The notes: generated from the letters alone by a model not told the origin. Positions 25,768-34,713 are shown, counted from the stretch's first letter. The stretch: DNA of 64,000 bases from Planctomycetaceae bacterium (GCA_020638975.1 JACKHN010000004.1:378227-442226); one strand, 5' to 3'. Made by a program: numbers and translations.

Positions 25768-27084
25768 ATGTCTCACTGCGTTGTTATCGATATCGATTCG
25801 CTCATTCTTGGGCGTTCGTTACCGTGTCCAATTCATGACCAAAAGGGCACGCTCTTGTTGGCCAAGGGCGAAGTATTGACTTCGGAACACAAACGACGCA
25901 TGAGAGCGCGCGGGACGAGCAAAGCCGTCATTGCTTCCGAGTATGCTTCCCAGGTTGCGTTGTTTGGGAATGACCCGAAAGAGGTCGAACGGTATGAACG
26001 CGAACTGAACCATTTCGTCGACGAAGCGATTCAGACTGGCAGATTCGACATCAGAAACGAAGGTCCCGCCGTCGCTGAAGGGGTCGTTGACCGAGGGTGC
26101 AGTAGCTATGACGCGCGACATATTGAATCCGTTCGCGGCCAAATCGCGTCCGGCAGTACACTGGTGAAAGACTTGATGGCGAACGTCCATGAAATCGGCA
26201 AAACGTCAGCGACTAGGATGAAGGAGTTCGTCACTTCGTCGACCGCTCTTCTGGCAAATGATTTCGGAGGTACCTTGAGTGTCGCGCTCGCGCATCACGA
26301 GCAAAGCGGCCTGTCCGAACACGCGTTGAAGATGGCGACCCTGGGGATGGCAATGGCTGTCGATCTGAACTTTGACGCCTCCAATGTGCAAATCGTTGGT
26401 ATCAGCGGACTGCTCGCGGACATCGGGATGGCCCAGGTTCCGAAAGAGTTGCGAGAAGCCGATCGACGTTTGTCGGCGAGCGAATTCGCTAAAGTCCAAC
26501 GGCACACGATCTATACGGCGAACCATGTGGAGCGAATTCCCACGATTCCCGATGTGGTTCGCGTTGTCTCCTATCAAGTCCACGAACGACCCGACGGGTC
26601 CGGATACCCGCGGGCGAGGACATCGAATACCATTCATCCCTTTGCGATGATACTGAACGTGGCAGATGCCTATATCGCCATGACCACGAGCCGACCTCAT
26701 CGCCCCCCAATGATGCCATACGCTGCCGTCAAACAACTGCTCCGTATGGCACAGCTCGGGCAAGCAGATGTGCAAGCAGTTCGTGCTCTGTTACACGTCT
26801 TGTCGTTGTTCCCGATCGGGAGTTACGTGGCGATTTCGGATGGTAGCGTTGCCAAAGTCATGCGCAGCAACCGCAGGGACTATACAAAACCTATCGTCGC
26901 ACGGATTCAAGATGCCGACGGTAACCGCATCGGCCTCGACGACAAGCGATTGTTACTTGATCTGACGTCGACGGATCTCTCAATCGTCCAAGCGCTGCCC
27001 CAACCAGGCAGCAATGAGGTTCGGTTAGAGGGCAGGGATGCGGAGGCCACTTTGGAACGCTGTTACTCAAACAGCCATAACTGA
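25768..27084 (+). CDS. HD-GYP domain protein with degenerate metal site
   Basis: 438 residues. The N-terminal 160 residues show no clear domain. The HD-GYP region spans about 175-340. The GYP element is kept (VHERPDGSGYP, 271-281), as are H185, H246 and a VADAYIAMTTSRPHR segment. The HD dyad reads AD (GLLADIG, A217-D218), and the usual HH before E is VH. Two expected metal ligands are therefore missing, and c-di-GMP hydrolysis is doubtful; binding without catalysis is possible. A C-terminal extension of about 100 residues (GSYVAISDGSVAKVM) has a beta-barrel look seen in similar proteins. The gene sits between two copies of a 100-bp repeat in opposite orientation. Confidence 0.85.
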   Translation: MSHCVVIDIDSLILGRSLPCPIHDQKGTLLLAKGEVLTSEHKRRMRARGTSKAVIASEYASQVALFGNDPKEVERYERELNHFVDEAIQTGRFDIRNEGPAVAEGVVDRGCSSYDARHIESVRGQIASGSTLVKDLMANVHEIGKTSATRMKEFVTSSTALLANDFGGTLSVALAHHEQSGLSEHALKMATLGMAMAVDLNFDASNVQIVGISGLLADIGMAQVPKELREADRRLSASEFAKVQRHTIYTANHVERIPTIPDVVRVVSYQVHERPDGSGYPRARTSNTIHPFAMILNVADAYIAMTTSRPHRPPMMPYAAVKQLLRMAQLGQADVQAVRALLHVLSLFPIGSYVAISDGSVAKVMRSNRRDYTKPIVARIQDADGNRIGLDDKRLLLDLTSTDLSIVQALPQPGSNEVRLEGRDAEATLERCYSNSHN

Positions 27085-27784
27085 CTGAGAACGAGAAAGA
27101 GAAGTCGCCTTCGTGCTGTAGCGGTTACGCTGAGCGAGAGACCTATCTGCTCTTCGTTTCACGTCCACCAGCGTCGATCGAGGGGCAGGCTTCTGTTCGT
27201 CATCACATGGTTCTGGCGTCGCTTTCCGGGGTAGTAGTACAGTTCGCGATTTCTGAAAGTAGGACGGCCACTCTTTGGCCGTCTTTTGTCAGGCAGGAGT
27301 GCCCAACTTACGGCAAGCTGTACCACTACCCTTTCCGGACCCCAGCGATCCACCGCCCGCTCTTCCCTTGCATTCGGATTGGACCGGAGTTGTCCGGGTA
27401 CCATACGCCGTCATGTACGACGGCTCTCGGAAACCGTCGAATCCGTTGACCGACGGGCTACGGAGGTCCGTCGTACATGCGAAAGCGGACAGATTCCTAG
27501 GCTCTCTAGCGGCCTGCCGATGCAGCCCCAAGCGATTCTGTCCATGCAGGATGCGAAACTCTAGTTAGACTCGCTCGCGGTCGTTCCTTTGGCAACCATT
27601 GTCATCGTCACGATCGCCCCAGAACGATCGGGGGGTGCTGAGTTGGCGGGTGACCACCGAACCGATGGGTGGTGCATCTGGCCAACCTATTTCCAATAGT
27701 CCCCCTCAAGCACGTAGGATAAACCTACTTTTGTGTGGGCAGGGTGGGGGAGTATCTTCATCACTTGCTTTTCGGTGGGCGGAA
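27085..27784. other. 700-bp stretch without a supported gene
   Basis: Contains repeat family 2 copy B (27230-27330) and an inverted pair CATGTACGACGG (27411-27422) / CCGTCGTACATG (27468-27479). The open frame that runs from 27599 into the next gene is unlikely to be translated before 27785. A small stem GTAGG-ATAAA-CCTAC followed by TTTT lies at about 27715-27733 and could be a weak terminator. Confidence 0.55.
27230..27330 (+). repeat. 100-bp dispersed repeat family 2, copy B
   Basis: Same inverted ends (GGTAGTAGTAC / GTACCACTACC) and the same internal CTTGGCCGTCTTTT-like and GGCAGGAGTGCCC blocks as copy A, in opposite orientation. It lies 146 bases after the HD-GYP stop. Confidence 0.88.
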
Positions 27785-28939
27785 ATGGGAAAGACAAATA
27801 CACATTTTACTAAACCATTGCGACGGTTTCGCGGCTTTACGCTCGCGGAGCTTGTGATCGCGGTGGCCACTTCCTCGTTGCTAGTCGCCGGAATGACCTC
27901 GGCGATTTTTTTGGCAGTTCGATCGGCGGATGGCAACTCCGCCACTTCGCTCGCGATCGAAGGTGGGCTCGCTTTGGAAGACATCACCGCAGAGTTGCGC
28001 GATGCGGTGTACTTCAAACAACGGACGGCGACTGCGGTCATGTTTACGGTCCCGGATCGAGATGGCGACGGAGATGTCGAAACGATTCGCTACTCGTGGT
28101 CTGGCACCGCCGGCGGGGCGCTAAATCGCGAATACAACGGCGGCTCAGCAGTTGCAATTCTCGATGACGTGCATGCCTTCTCTTTGGTCTACAATCTGCA
28201 ATCTGATGCCAGCGTCAACAGGCTGTTGTTCGTGGTCCCCGATGAATACAGCTTGGACAGCGTCGACGTTTCGAAAAGGACGGCGTTTCAAGGATGGGGG
28301 TATCAAGTCACTCCGATCACCGCCGCCAAAGCGAAAACCGCCCTCGACGCCGCTGCCGCGTTGGCCCACGTCGTCTATATTTCCGAAAAAATCAGCTCGA
28401 GCGACCTGACCTCGAAACTCAAAACGACGGCCATCGGCGTAGTGAGCGAAGAGGGCTATCTCAATGACGATTTCGGTCTGACATCCACGGATGGGCCGGG
28501 GCACAGCGGCTCTCATATCGTCATCACCGACAACTCGCATTACATCACCTCTGCTTTCAGCATTGGCTCGCTACAGCTGATCACGTCGGGCACTCAGACC
28601 TTGCGATCGATCGATGGAACGATCGCGCCGGATCTACAACTACTAGCGGTCAAGAACGGATCAGGCACACAGCCGGCCACGATTGGCGTGATCGGTACCG
28701 GCGGAGCGCTTACCGGCAGTGGTACGGCGGCAGCTCCTCGAGTCATTCTGCCGTTTGGAGACAATAGCTTCGACTACAACAAGCTGACGAGCAATGGATT
28801 GAGCTTAGTTCAACGTGCGGTCGATTGGGCGGCCCGCAAGGTCATGGTGTCCAGCGTCGGCATCACGCTGCAAATCGGCAGCGACAGTTCCTCCGCCGTG
28901 CAGACGGCGACCGAGATCCGGTGCAAACCAAGAGCCTGA
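27785..28939 (+). CDS. GspJ-like pseudopilin with inserted domain, second copy
   Basis: 384 residues from MGKTNTHFTKPLRRFRGFTL; the open frame extends up to 27599, but those 62 residues do not belong to the family. It is a close paralogue of the protein at 21075. The first 100 mature residues are nearly identical (FTLAELVIAVATSSLLVAGM, then VPDRDGDGDVETIRYSW), and the middle Rossmann-like insertion and the end (VGITLQIGSDSSSAVQTATE) are shared but more diverged. The genes that flank the first copy are missing here; only a C-terminal scrap of the last gene follows at 28942. The product is intact and could be exported, but it has no operon partners. Confidence 0.85.
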   Translation: MGKTNTHFTKPLRRFRGFTLAELVIAVATSSLLVAGMTSAIFLAVRSADGNSATSLAIEGGLALEDITAELRDAVYFKQRTATAVMFTVPDRDGDGDVETIRYSWSGTAGGALNREYNGGSAVAILDDVHAFSLVYNLQSDASVNRLLFVVPDEYSLDSVDVSKRTAFQGWGYQVTPITAAKAKTALDAAAALAHVVYISEKISSSDLTSKLKTTAIGVVSEEGYLNDDFGLTSTDGPGHSGSHIVITDNSHYITSAFSIGSLQLITSGTQTLRSIDGTIAPDLQLLAVKNGSGTQPATIGVIGTGGALTGSGTAAAPRVILPFGDNSFDYNKLTSNGLSLVQRAVDWAARKVMVSSVGITLQIGSDSSSAVQTATEIRCKPRA

Positions 28940-28941
28940 AC

Positions 28942-29037
28942 GACCAGAATTACTACGCGTGGAATGCCCAGCCTGACTTCACGGCGGCGGTGACCTACTA
29001 CTTGGTGCCTCGTTCTCACCGCCAAGTCGTCGATTGA
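28942..29037 (+). pseudogene. C-terminal remnant of the PilX/GspK-like gene
   Basis: Reads DQNYYAWNAQPDFTAAVTYY then LVPRSHRQVVD and stop. It matches the end of the protein at 22821 (YYERNAPPGFQAAVTYYVVP, GSYRQVVN). About 570 codons of that gene and the whole GspI-like gene are absent, so a duplicated operon lost its middle. Confidence 0.85.
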
Positions 29038-29304
29038 TGTTGGCGTCAGCGGTCCACCCACCCACGTTATCATCTTTTGGAGTTGCGCTATTATGAGCCC
29101 GGGAGGGGGTGCTGGATAATAGCCCTCGTCATTACCGACAATTCCAGATGTTCTTGTGAGTGCTTGGTTTTCGGTAAATGGTTGATCAGTGGCGTGTTCG
29201 CTTTTCTCTAGCAATCCAGCGTGACTTGATCGTTTCGAGCCCCCTGCAATGATCAATTTGCTGGTCGGGATGGTAGCCGACCCCAAATCTTCTGCGCTGC
29301 ACAG

Positions 29305-29574
29305 CTACTGCGACTGTGACGCATCCGCCCGTGGCAAGGACGCGTCGGTCGTTCCCCCTACTTGCACCCAGGCGGCTCCCAGCGTCAGTGCTTCGCTAAC
29401 TTGTTCTGGCGCGCCACAGTATCCAGCCAACCAAAATGGCAACCCAATCGAGATCGTATCGCGTTCAAGTCCGGAACCATTCCTAAGACAAGCCACAGCG
29501 ATAAGCACTTTATCGAGTTTCACCTCGTGGAGTTCTTCGATCGAATTGTGCAAGATTAAAACCTGCCGGCGCAC
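29305..29574 (-). pseudogene. nitronate monooxygenase-like fragment
   Basis: The stretch IGLPFWLAGYCGAPEQVSEA followed by LTLGAAWVQVGG matches the FMN-barrel phosphate-binding region of nitronate monooxygenase/FabK-type proteins, which have about 350-450 residues. Upstream and downstream sequence does not continue the fold. It directly follows the DGC-domain gene, so it was probably the last gene of that operon. The family call rests on one motif region. Confidence 0.55.
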
Positions 29575-30000
29575 TTACGGCGGCGGCTGTGTAGCAAGAT
29601 CGTGTGGAGACGAATGGTCGATACCGCGCGAATGCAACACGGACTGTTTTTGCTGATCAACGTGCTGTAGTACGGCGTCGATGAGATTGTGAAAGTCATC
29701 GTCGGCCGGTAGCGATGCATTCTTGCGCACACCCAAGTCATGTAAGCGAATGTGGGCATCGATGTGCTGGCGGATTTGATCGAATACGCCGAGACTGCAC
29801 TCAATTGGGCAGCCATCAATGACCCACACTTCCCGTTCCGACAACCTTTTGAGAAAAGGCGGCTTCGCTGCACCCATCCCGGCGAGGCACGACATTTCGG
29901 CAATCCCACGACGGTCTAACTCTCGAGCCAAACGGTCGGTCAAGTGCCCAGCATTGGAACACCCTGAACAAGCAAACACCAAGGGGATTCGTTGCGTCAT
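29575..30000 (-). CDS. DGC-domain putative zinc-binding protein
   Basis: 141 residues. CSGCSNAGHL near the N-terminus, AEMSCLAGMGA and VIDGCPIECS provide the conserved cysteines, including the D-G-C motif that names the family. HIRLHDLGVRKNA is the usual C-terminal end; about 40 further residues are variable. The start codon lies five bases after the stop of the di-iron repair gene, so the two are translationally coupled. This links it to nitrosative-stress repair, but its reaction is unknown. Confidence 0.85.
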   Translation of the reverse strand: MTQRIPLVFACSGCSNAGHLTDRLARELDRRGIAEMSCLAGMGAAKPPFLKRLSEREVWVIDGCPIECSLGVFDQIRQHIDAHIRLHDLGVRKNASLPADDDFHNLIDAVLQHVDQQKQSVLHSRGIDHSSPHDLATQPPP

Positions 30001-30005
30001 ATCAC

Positions 30006-30731
30006 TTACTTCTCAACGGGAAGTCGAGTTGTTTCCAATTCAATTGCCTTGGGAAACAGGATGCTGTTCTCTTTGTGGACATGCCGGTGCATGTCCAATT
30101 CAAGTTGCCGGAGTCCGGCCAGCATCGCGCGATAGGTGTTGCAAGCGCCCTCCGGAACCTGATAGTCCCGAGTGAGTGTATGGATGCGCGAGAGGCCGTA
30201 ACCGGCGTCGTCATGCTCTTGTTCCATCATGCGGATGGGGTTCGCCACCGTGCCAAATGGGAATGACGGATCATCGGTCGACTGTTCCAGTTGGCGGATG
30301 GCCGGAAAAAGTACCTTCTCTTCTTTGAACATGTGCGGCTCCAACTCAGCACGTAACGAAGTGAAGACATCTTGAACGGTCGCCAATTCCGGATGGCTCG
30401 CGCCGTGCGCATTGACCACCTTCGCGATCATGTTCGTTAGCCGAGGTAGCTCCTCTTTCAGGTAGGCATGATGCGTCTGCTCGATATGGTCGCACAACTC
30501 CGTGAGTGAGGCGTCGAGCCAATTTTCGGTCGATTCCTCATTCTCGGTTACGGCTTGCTCAAGTTGCAGCACGACCTGGTTTGCATCGAGCCCACGGTCC
30601 CAGCATGCTTGTTCCAGCGACTTTCCGCCTCCACAGCAATAGTCGATCTTGAGCGCCTCGAAAACACGCGACGTTTGCGGATGTGCGGTAACCCAATTGC
30701 CGACGGATGAATTTAGGTTCACTTGTGCCAT
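30006..30731 (-). CDS. ric: iron-sulfur cluster repair di-iron protein (RIC/YtfE/ScdA)
   Basis: 241 residues, with AGGAG seven bases before the ATG. The N-terminal ScdA-type domain carries the conserved DYCCGGG. The rest is a hemerythrin-like four-helix di-iron domain with His/Glu ligands in HIEQTHHAYLKEEL, EPHMFKEEKVLFPAI, MEQEHDDAG and MHRHVHKENSILFP. Such proteins rebuild Fe-S clusters after nitric oxide or oxidative damage in the cytoplasm. It lies downstream of an SdhB remnant and is coupled to the DGC gene. A truncated Rrf2-type regulator is divergent upstream. It appears intact. Confidence 0.95.
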   Translation of the reverse strand: MAQVNLNSSVGNWVTAHPQTSRVFEALKIDYCCGGGKSLEQACWDRGLDANQVVLQLEQAVTENEESTENWLDASLTELCDHIEQTHHAYLKEELPRLTNMIAKVVNAHGASHPELATVQDVFTSLRAELEPHMFKEEKVLFPAIRQLEQSTDDPSFPFGTVANPIRMMEQEHDDAGYGLSRIHTLTRDYQVPEGACNTYRAMLAGLRQLELDMHRHVHKENSILFPKAIELETTRLPVEK

Positions 30732-30771
30732 GACTGGCTCCTGTTGGTTGAAGAAAGATTGTGTTCATTCG

Positions 30772-31278
30772 TTACGTGCCGAACAGTGTCTTCAGCGTGT
30801 GCAGCGTCGCGGCTCGACCGGCCCGTCCCCATGATGTCATGAGCGGAATTTCCTTCGGACAAACAGCTTGGCAGTTTGCCGCCTTGCCGCAATTCTGAAT
30901 TCCGCCTTGCGCAACCATCGCTTCGATTCGCGAGGTTGCCGTCATCTTTCCGGTCGGATGCGAGTTCATCAGAACGGCCTGATTCATCGAATGTGCGCCA
31001 CTGAAACTCCGATCGAACGCCTCGTCTTCCCGCTGTCGAAGTTGTTCGCTTGTTTCATCGGCCTCGCGTTGCACCTCCACCTTGGTGTATTGCGGGCAGG
31101 CCTCCAGACAGCAGCCGCAATACAACTCGCCTTCAACCGCGTGGCTTTGATGATCCGCTTCCTGTTCCTCGGCAAACCACATTGCAGTCAGACGGGTAAA
31201 CAGAATCCAAAGTCGCGTCATGTTTTCCCTCACAACGTGCAATAAAGCTGCGTAACTGCCAATAGTACACATCCACAT
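30772..31278 (-). pseudogene. sdhB: succinate dehydrogenase/fumarate reductase iron-sulfur subunit, C-terminal part
   Basis: About 130 residues match the C-terminal ferredoxin half of SdhB/FrdB: ELYCGCCLEACPQYTKVE, then GGIQNCGKAANCQAVCPKEI and LMTSWGRAGRAATLHTLK. The N-terminal 2Fe-2S domain is absent, and the normal CISCG start of the cluster motif has been altered to YCG. The open frame begins with about 38 residues that are not family-like. It is therefore a truncated copy, not a working subunit. It ends 40 bases before the ric gene. Confidence 0.85.
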
Positions 31279-31339
31279 GCAGTATCGTACCGGCCAGATC
31301 GTTCACGTCAAGGTGTAGTATGCGAGTGGAGCTTAGAAA

Positions 31340-31543
31340 ATGTTGCTAGAGACTGCTAAGTATGCCTTGCAGGCGGCGGTGTGGCTCGGTCGGCCCCAGG
31401 GCAAAGCAGAATCTGCCGACCATCTTGCCGAGGCAATACACGTGCCCAGACGCTACCTTCACAAAGTGCTGCAGGGTTTCGTGAAACCGGCCTTCGTCCG
31501 GTCGCATTCCGGTCCTGCAAGGTGGCTACCGGCTAGATTGTGA
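31340..31543 (+). pseudogene. Rrf2-family transcription regulator, truncated
   Basis: The first 45-50 residues are a clear Rrf2 winged-helix start (LLETAKYALQAAVWLGRP, then AEAIHVPRRYLHKVLQGF). The expected SxxGxxGGY turn is garbled by a frameshift (SGPARWLPARL) and the frame stops at 67 residues against about 140-150 normally, so the Fe-S-sensing cysteines are lost. It is divergent from the SdhB fragment, ric and DGC genes. An NsrR-like nitric-oxide regulator for them is inferred from this layout. Confidence 0.8.
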
Positions 31544-31618
31544 CGCCGACGAGATCTCGACGTGATCAACTCAGTTCGTCGGATTGAGCGAATCAACACC
31601 TAATGGCAGAACGGTGAG

Positions 31619-31915
31619 TTGACATTCTCTATACCGGATTCAACCTACGACGATCTGCAAATAAACCTTTCCGAATCCTTACTCTCCCCTACGCCTGCCG
31701 AAACGGCGAAGAGAACGATAGATGGACGGATTAGGTCGCTTGGTCCCGCCCTCGTAAAGCGAGTGACACCAGCCGTGGTAGATCAGATGATCTCCACTGC
31801 GCGAGACTGTGGCTTTACAGAGCTACAGCGAAAGGACCTTATGAAGACCGCACACGATGCCAGACACCAATGGCTTACGTTTTGTGCAGGTATAGGAGGC
31901 TCCGAGCGTGGTTGA
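31619..31915 (+). CDS. hypothetical protein, possibly a fragment
   Basis: 98 residues, mostly helical and charged in the second half (TPAETAKRTIDGRIRSLGPA, ARDCGFTELQRKDLMKTAHD). I do not recognise it. It lies in decayed surroundings, with only a weak GGTGAG before the first ATG, so it may be a gene remnant. Confidence 0.3.
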   Translation: MTFSIPDSTYDDLQINLSESLLSPTPAETAKRTIDGRIRSLGPALVKRVTPAVVDQMISTARDCGFTELQRKDLMKTAHDARHQWLTFCAGIGGSERG

Positions 31916-32730
31916 GTATCTGAAGAAAGTAATCTGTTTGATTTGGCTACTTCTACTACTGTTGCTGTTACGCGCTTCCGCGCACACATCCCGCCAGCAT
32001 ATGGGCTGGCGACTGGGAGTCGCGTCCCACAGTAGAGACCTAGGGCGAGCAACAACACGTTTTTGGCGAGGAGAGTGAAAGCAAAGGAGCGTTGACGATT
32101 TAGCACCACATCACCGGGAATCACCGAGCGTCGGAGCAAATTTGCTCGCCGACTATGCGATGAAACTTCGCGCCCAACTGCCTTATGAGCCCCATTGCGT
32201 TCAGTGCGTGGCGGACGCAGAAGCTCAGTAGGACGTCCTGTCGCCGAGGAACGGAAGACGCCGTGCGCAAGTCACGAGGTGTGGCGCGCGACGTGCACCA
32301 ATCCCTCGCTATTTGTGTGCGGTGAGCTTGCGGCGTTGTCCGATTATCTAACGCGGTTGACCAGTGTTGGGCAGACGTTTTCCGATGGTGCCTATAGAAG
32401 TTCTGATAGTGTGAGGCCGATCACAGCAACGTCGCTGCATCTCACTATCACAACACAACTTGCGAAAACAAGAATCGAAAGGTGCAGTGAAATTTCGGAA
32501 TTCCCGCCGCCTCCACCTGTTAGCCACTTGCGAACAACGCAAGCAGCTATTTTCTTTCATTGCATTTAGCGACTATTCCGATTCCCAGGTGTGGCCGAGG
32601 TTCCGTGTCCTATCGCGACTCCAGGCAGCTAGCACCACGAAATCCATGAAAGACTCGCTTGCGCATTTCCTAAAGGCTGGCACCAATTCATCCGGCTGGA
32701 ACTGCTGTGTTTGGGGAACGATTCTTCTGA

Positions 32731-32770
32731 TACTTTTTACGCGACTGACTTACTTTTTACGCGACTGACT
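32731..32770 (+). repeat. 20-bp perfect tandem duplication
   Basis: TACTTTTTACGCGACTGACT is present twice back to back (32731-32750 and 32751-32770), ending 35 bases before the FHA-GGDEF gene. It lies in what should be that gene's promoter or leader region. Confidence 0.9.
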
Positions 32771-32805
32771 GTTCTCCGCGTCATCAGATAGAAGCACGAG
32801 ATGCC

Positions 32806-33741
32806 ATGAGTTTCTTCGAAAACAATGGAACGGAAAAGATGCCTACCCCACTCTCGTTGCAGGGGCGTTCGACGGTCCAATTCGGTAACCTCGGTTTCGA
32901 TCCACAAGAACACCTACCGAAAAAGGCCTTTTTGAGCGTCATCCGCAGCCGTGCTGATCTCGGGGTCCATGCGTTTGTCGAAGGCATTACCTTGCTTGGC
33001 CGCAACCCCAGGTGCTCGTTCCCGCTGCATGACTTTGGCGTCTCCTGGGAACACGCGACCATCACGCCTCGCAGTGATGACGAATACGTGCTCGAAGATT
33101 TGGACTCCACCAATGGCACGCGAGTCAACGGCAAACCAATTTCGAGCCCGCGCATTCTGCAAGACGGCGACAAGATATTCGTCGGCGATACGGTCGTCCG
33201 ATTCTCGCTCGCCGACGAGATGGAAATAGACTTCCACAACGAAGTGGCGACGCTCGTGGGTACCGATCCGCTCACCGGCTTGGAATCAAAGCGTCGCTTC
33301 GACCAAGCCCTTGAATTCGCCTTACGGACGGCAAAGGAGGGAGGGCACTCGCTTGCCATTTTGATGATGGACATGGACGGCGTGAAACAGATCAACGACA
33401 CACACGGACATTTCTTTGGCGCTCACGTAATCGGCGAGACCGGTCACCTTATCGCGCGCGTACTCGGCTCCAGCGGACATGCTTGTCGATTTGGCGGAGA
33501 TGAGTTCAGTGCCTTTATACCGGTGCACAACGCAAATTCAGCATGTGCCGTTGCAGAGCAGATTCGTCATGCGATTGAGACCGCTGGCATGGAGAAAGAC
33601 GGAATCCCGCTCAAGCCCACGATCAGCATCGGCGTCGCATGTTATCCCGAAGCCGCAGGTGATCAGCAGAAGCTTATCTCGATGGCTGACGAGGCACTCT
33701 ATCGGGCGAAGAAGCAGGGCAAGAACTGCGTCGCGAGATAG
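32806..33741 (+). CDS. FHA domain - GGDEF diguanylate cyclase
   Basis: 311 residues. The FHA domain (about 50-130) has LLGRNPRCSFPL, VSWEHATI and LDSTNGTRVNG. The GGDEF domain (about 148-310) has DPLTGLESKRRFD, the metal Asp in MMDMDGVKQIND and the intact active site CRFGGDEFSAF. No RxxD inhibitory site is seen five residues before it, so product inhibition is unlikely by that route. It should make c-di-GMP under phosphothreonine-dependent control. It mirrors the FHA-EAL protein at 16616, which would break c-di-GMP down. Confidence 0.95.
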   Translation: MSFFENNGTEKMPTPLSLQGRSTVQFGNLGFDPQEHLPKKAFLSVIRSRADLGVHAFVEGITLLGRNPRCSFPLHDFGVSWEHATITPRSDDEYVLEDLDSTNGTRVNGKPISSPRILQDGDKIFVGDTVVRFSLADEMEIDFHNEVATLVGTDPLTGLESKRRFDQALEFALRTAKEGGHSLAILMMDMDGVKQINDTHGHFFGAHVIGETGHLIARVLGSSGHACRFGGDEFSAFIPVHNANSACAVAEQIRHAIETAGMEKDGIPLKPTISIGVACYPEAAGDQQKLISMADEALYRAKKQGKNCVAR

Positions 33742-33996
33742 AGGCAGCGTATTGGGCGACGGTCGCCGATGCATTCCGCCTTACGAACTCACTTCGAGCA
33801 ACCAGCGACGATGGTGACAACGGCGCGATCAGTGCTTCTGTCGTGGCGATACTTCGGTCTGTGATCGTGGGATCGTGCAGCTCCCGTTATTGGCAAATCC
33901 TGTCATTGACAGGTTTACGCCTTGGGAAACGGGCCGCACTGCCGACCGTCGGCAGGTATCAGAAGTGCTTGATTCGGCAGGGGTTAAGTTAAAAAG

Positions 33997-34078
33997 TACG
34001 AGAGACAGGACTTGAACCTGCACACCTTTCGGTACTAGATCCTAAATCTAGCGCGTCTGCCAATTCCGCCACTCTCGC
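33997..34078 (-). tRNA. tRNA-Leu (anticodon UAG)
   Basis: The minus strand folds as an 82-base tRNA. The acceptor GCGAGAG pairs with CTCTCGT, with a G:U at the end. The D-arm is GTGGCGGAATTGGCAGACGC. Anticodon stem CTAGA/TCTAG holds the loop TTTAGGA, giving anticodon TAG. A leucine-type variable arm TACCGAAAGGTGT follows, and the T-arm carries GGTTCAAGTCC. CCA is not encoded. Confidence 0.96.
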
Positions 34079-34092
34079 ATCTATGGCAATGT

Positions 34093-34584
34093 TCAATCGT
34101 CGAGGGCTAAGTCTCCCTCGGTGATCATTGTAAAGCCTTTGGCGTTCAACGTCTCCATGGCTAGATCGGGATTGTCGACCATCAGCGCGACGGCGGCGTT
34201 GCCGTGGGGACGGACGATTAAGGGATACGCTTGGACGATGTTGATCTCCGCTTGAAGGAGCGCCGTACACACTTGTAATAAGGGTTGCGATCCGTCGGGG
34301 AGTTCAATTCCGATCAAATCCGACTCGATCATTGCCAAACCAGCACGTTCCAGGATCTCGCGGCCCTGTTCCGGGTGGCTGAGCAGAAAGCGAACAAAGG
34401 CGCACTCCGTAGCATCGTTAATCGAAAGCGCCACGATACGCACTTTGCTCCCCTCGAATCGCCGCACGACTTCGAGCAATTGCCCGACGCGATTCTCCAA
34501 GAAAACCGTGAATTGGCGTATCGTCGGGTAATCTCGACCGCGAATCGTTGCAAAATCAAGGCCAGTGCCTTCGCCAATGCTCAT
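34093..34584 (-). CDS. ACT-domain protein
   Basis: 163 residues with two tandem ACT-like ligand-binding units: about 22-90 (RQFTVFLENRVGQLLEVVRR, RIVALSINDAT) and 95-160 (LLQVCTALLQAEINIVQAYP, NAAVALMVDNPDLAMETLN). There is no catalytic domain, so it is probably an amino-acid-sensing regulator, similar to free-standing ACT proteins. It is adjacent to the tRNA gene on the same strand. No clear ribosome site was seen. Confidence 0.85.
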   Translation of the reverse strand: MSIGEGTGLDFATIRGRDYPTIRQFTVFLENRVGQLLEVVRRFEGSKVRIVALSINDATECAFVRFLLSHPEQGREILERAGLAMIESDLIGIELPDGSQPLLQVCTALLQAEINIVQAYPLIVRPHGNAAVALMVDNPDLAMETLNAKGFTMITEGDLALDD

Positions 34585-34713
34585 TCAATCAGTTTTCGGA
34601 GGGGTCAAAGAATCGGAACCACTGAATGACCCTAACTATAAAGACACTAGTAAGTTTGGTCAACTCAAACATATCCGTAGACGTGCTTCGCCATCCCGTC
34701 TTAAAATAGATCC

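Larger units (their letters stand above)
31545..32805. other. 1.26-kb gene-poor stretch
   Basis: One open frame (31619-31915) is possible; nothing else resembles a gene. Local structure includes GCCAGCATATGGGCTGGC (31991-32008, an interrupted palindrome), GAGCAAATTTGCTC (near 32135, a perfect palindrome) and a perfect 20-bp tandem duplication at 32731-32770. It looks like decayed sequence next to the Rrf2 remnant. Confidence 0.5.

Noticed and set aside
27599..27784. N-terminal extension of the second GspJ-like gene
   Set aside because: The paralogue has no such part and a prepilin leader must be short; start placed at 27785.
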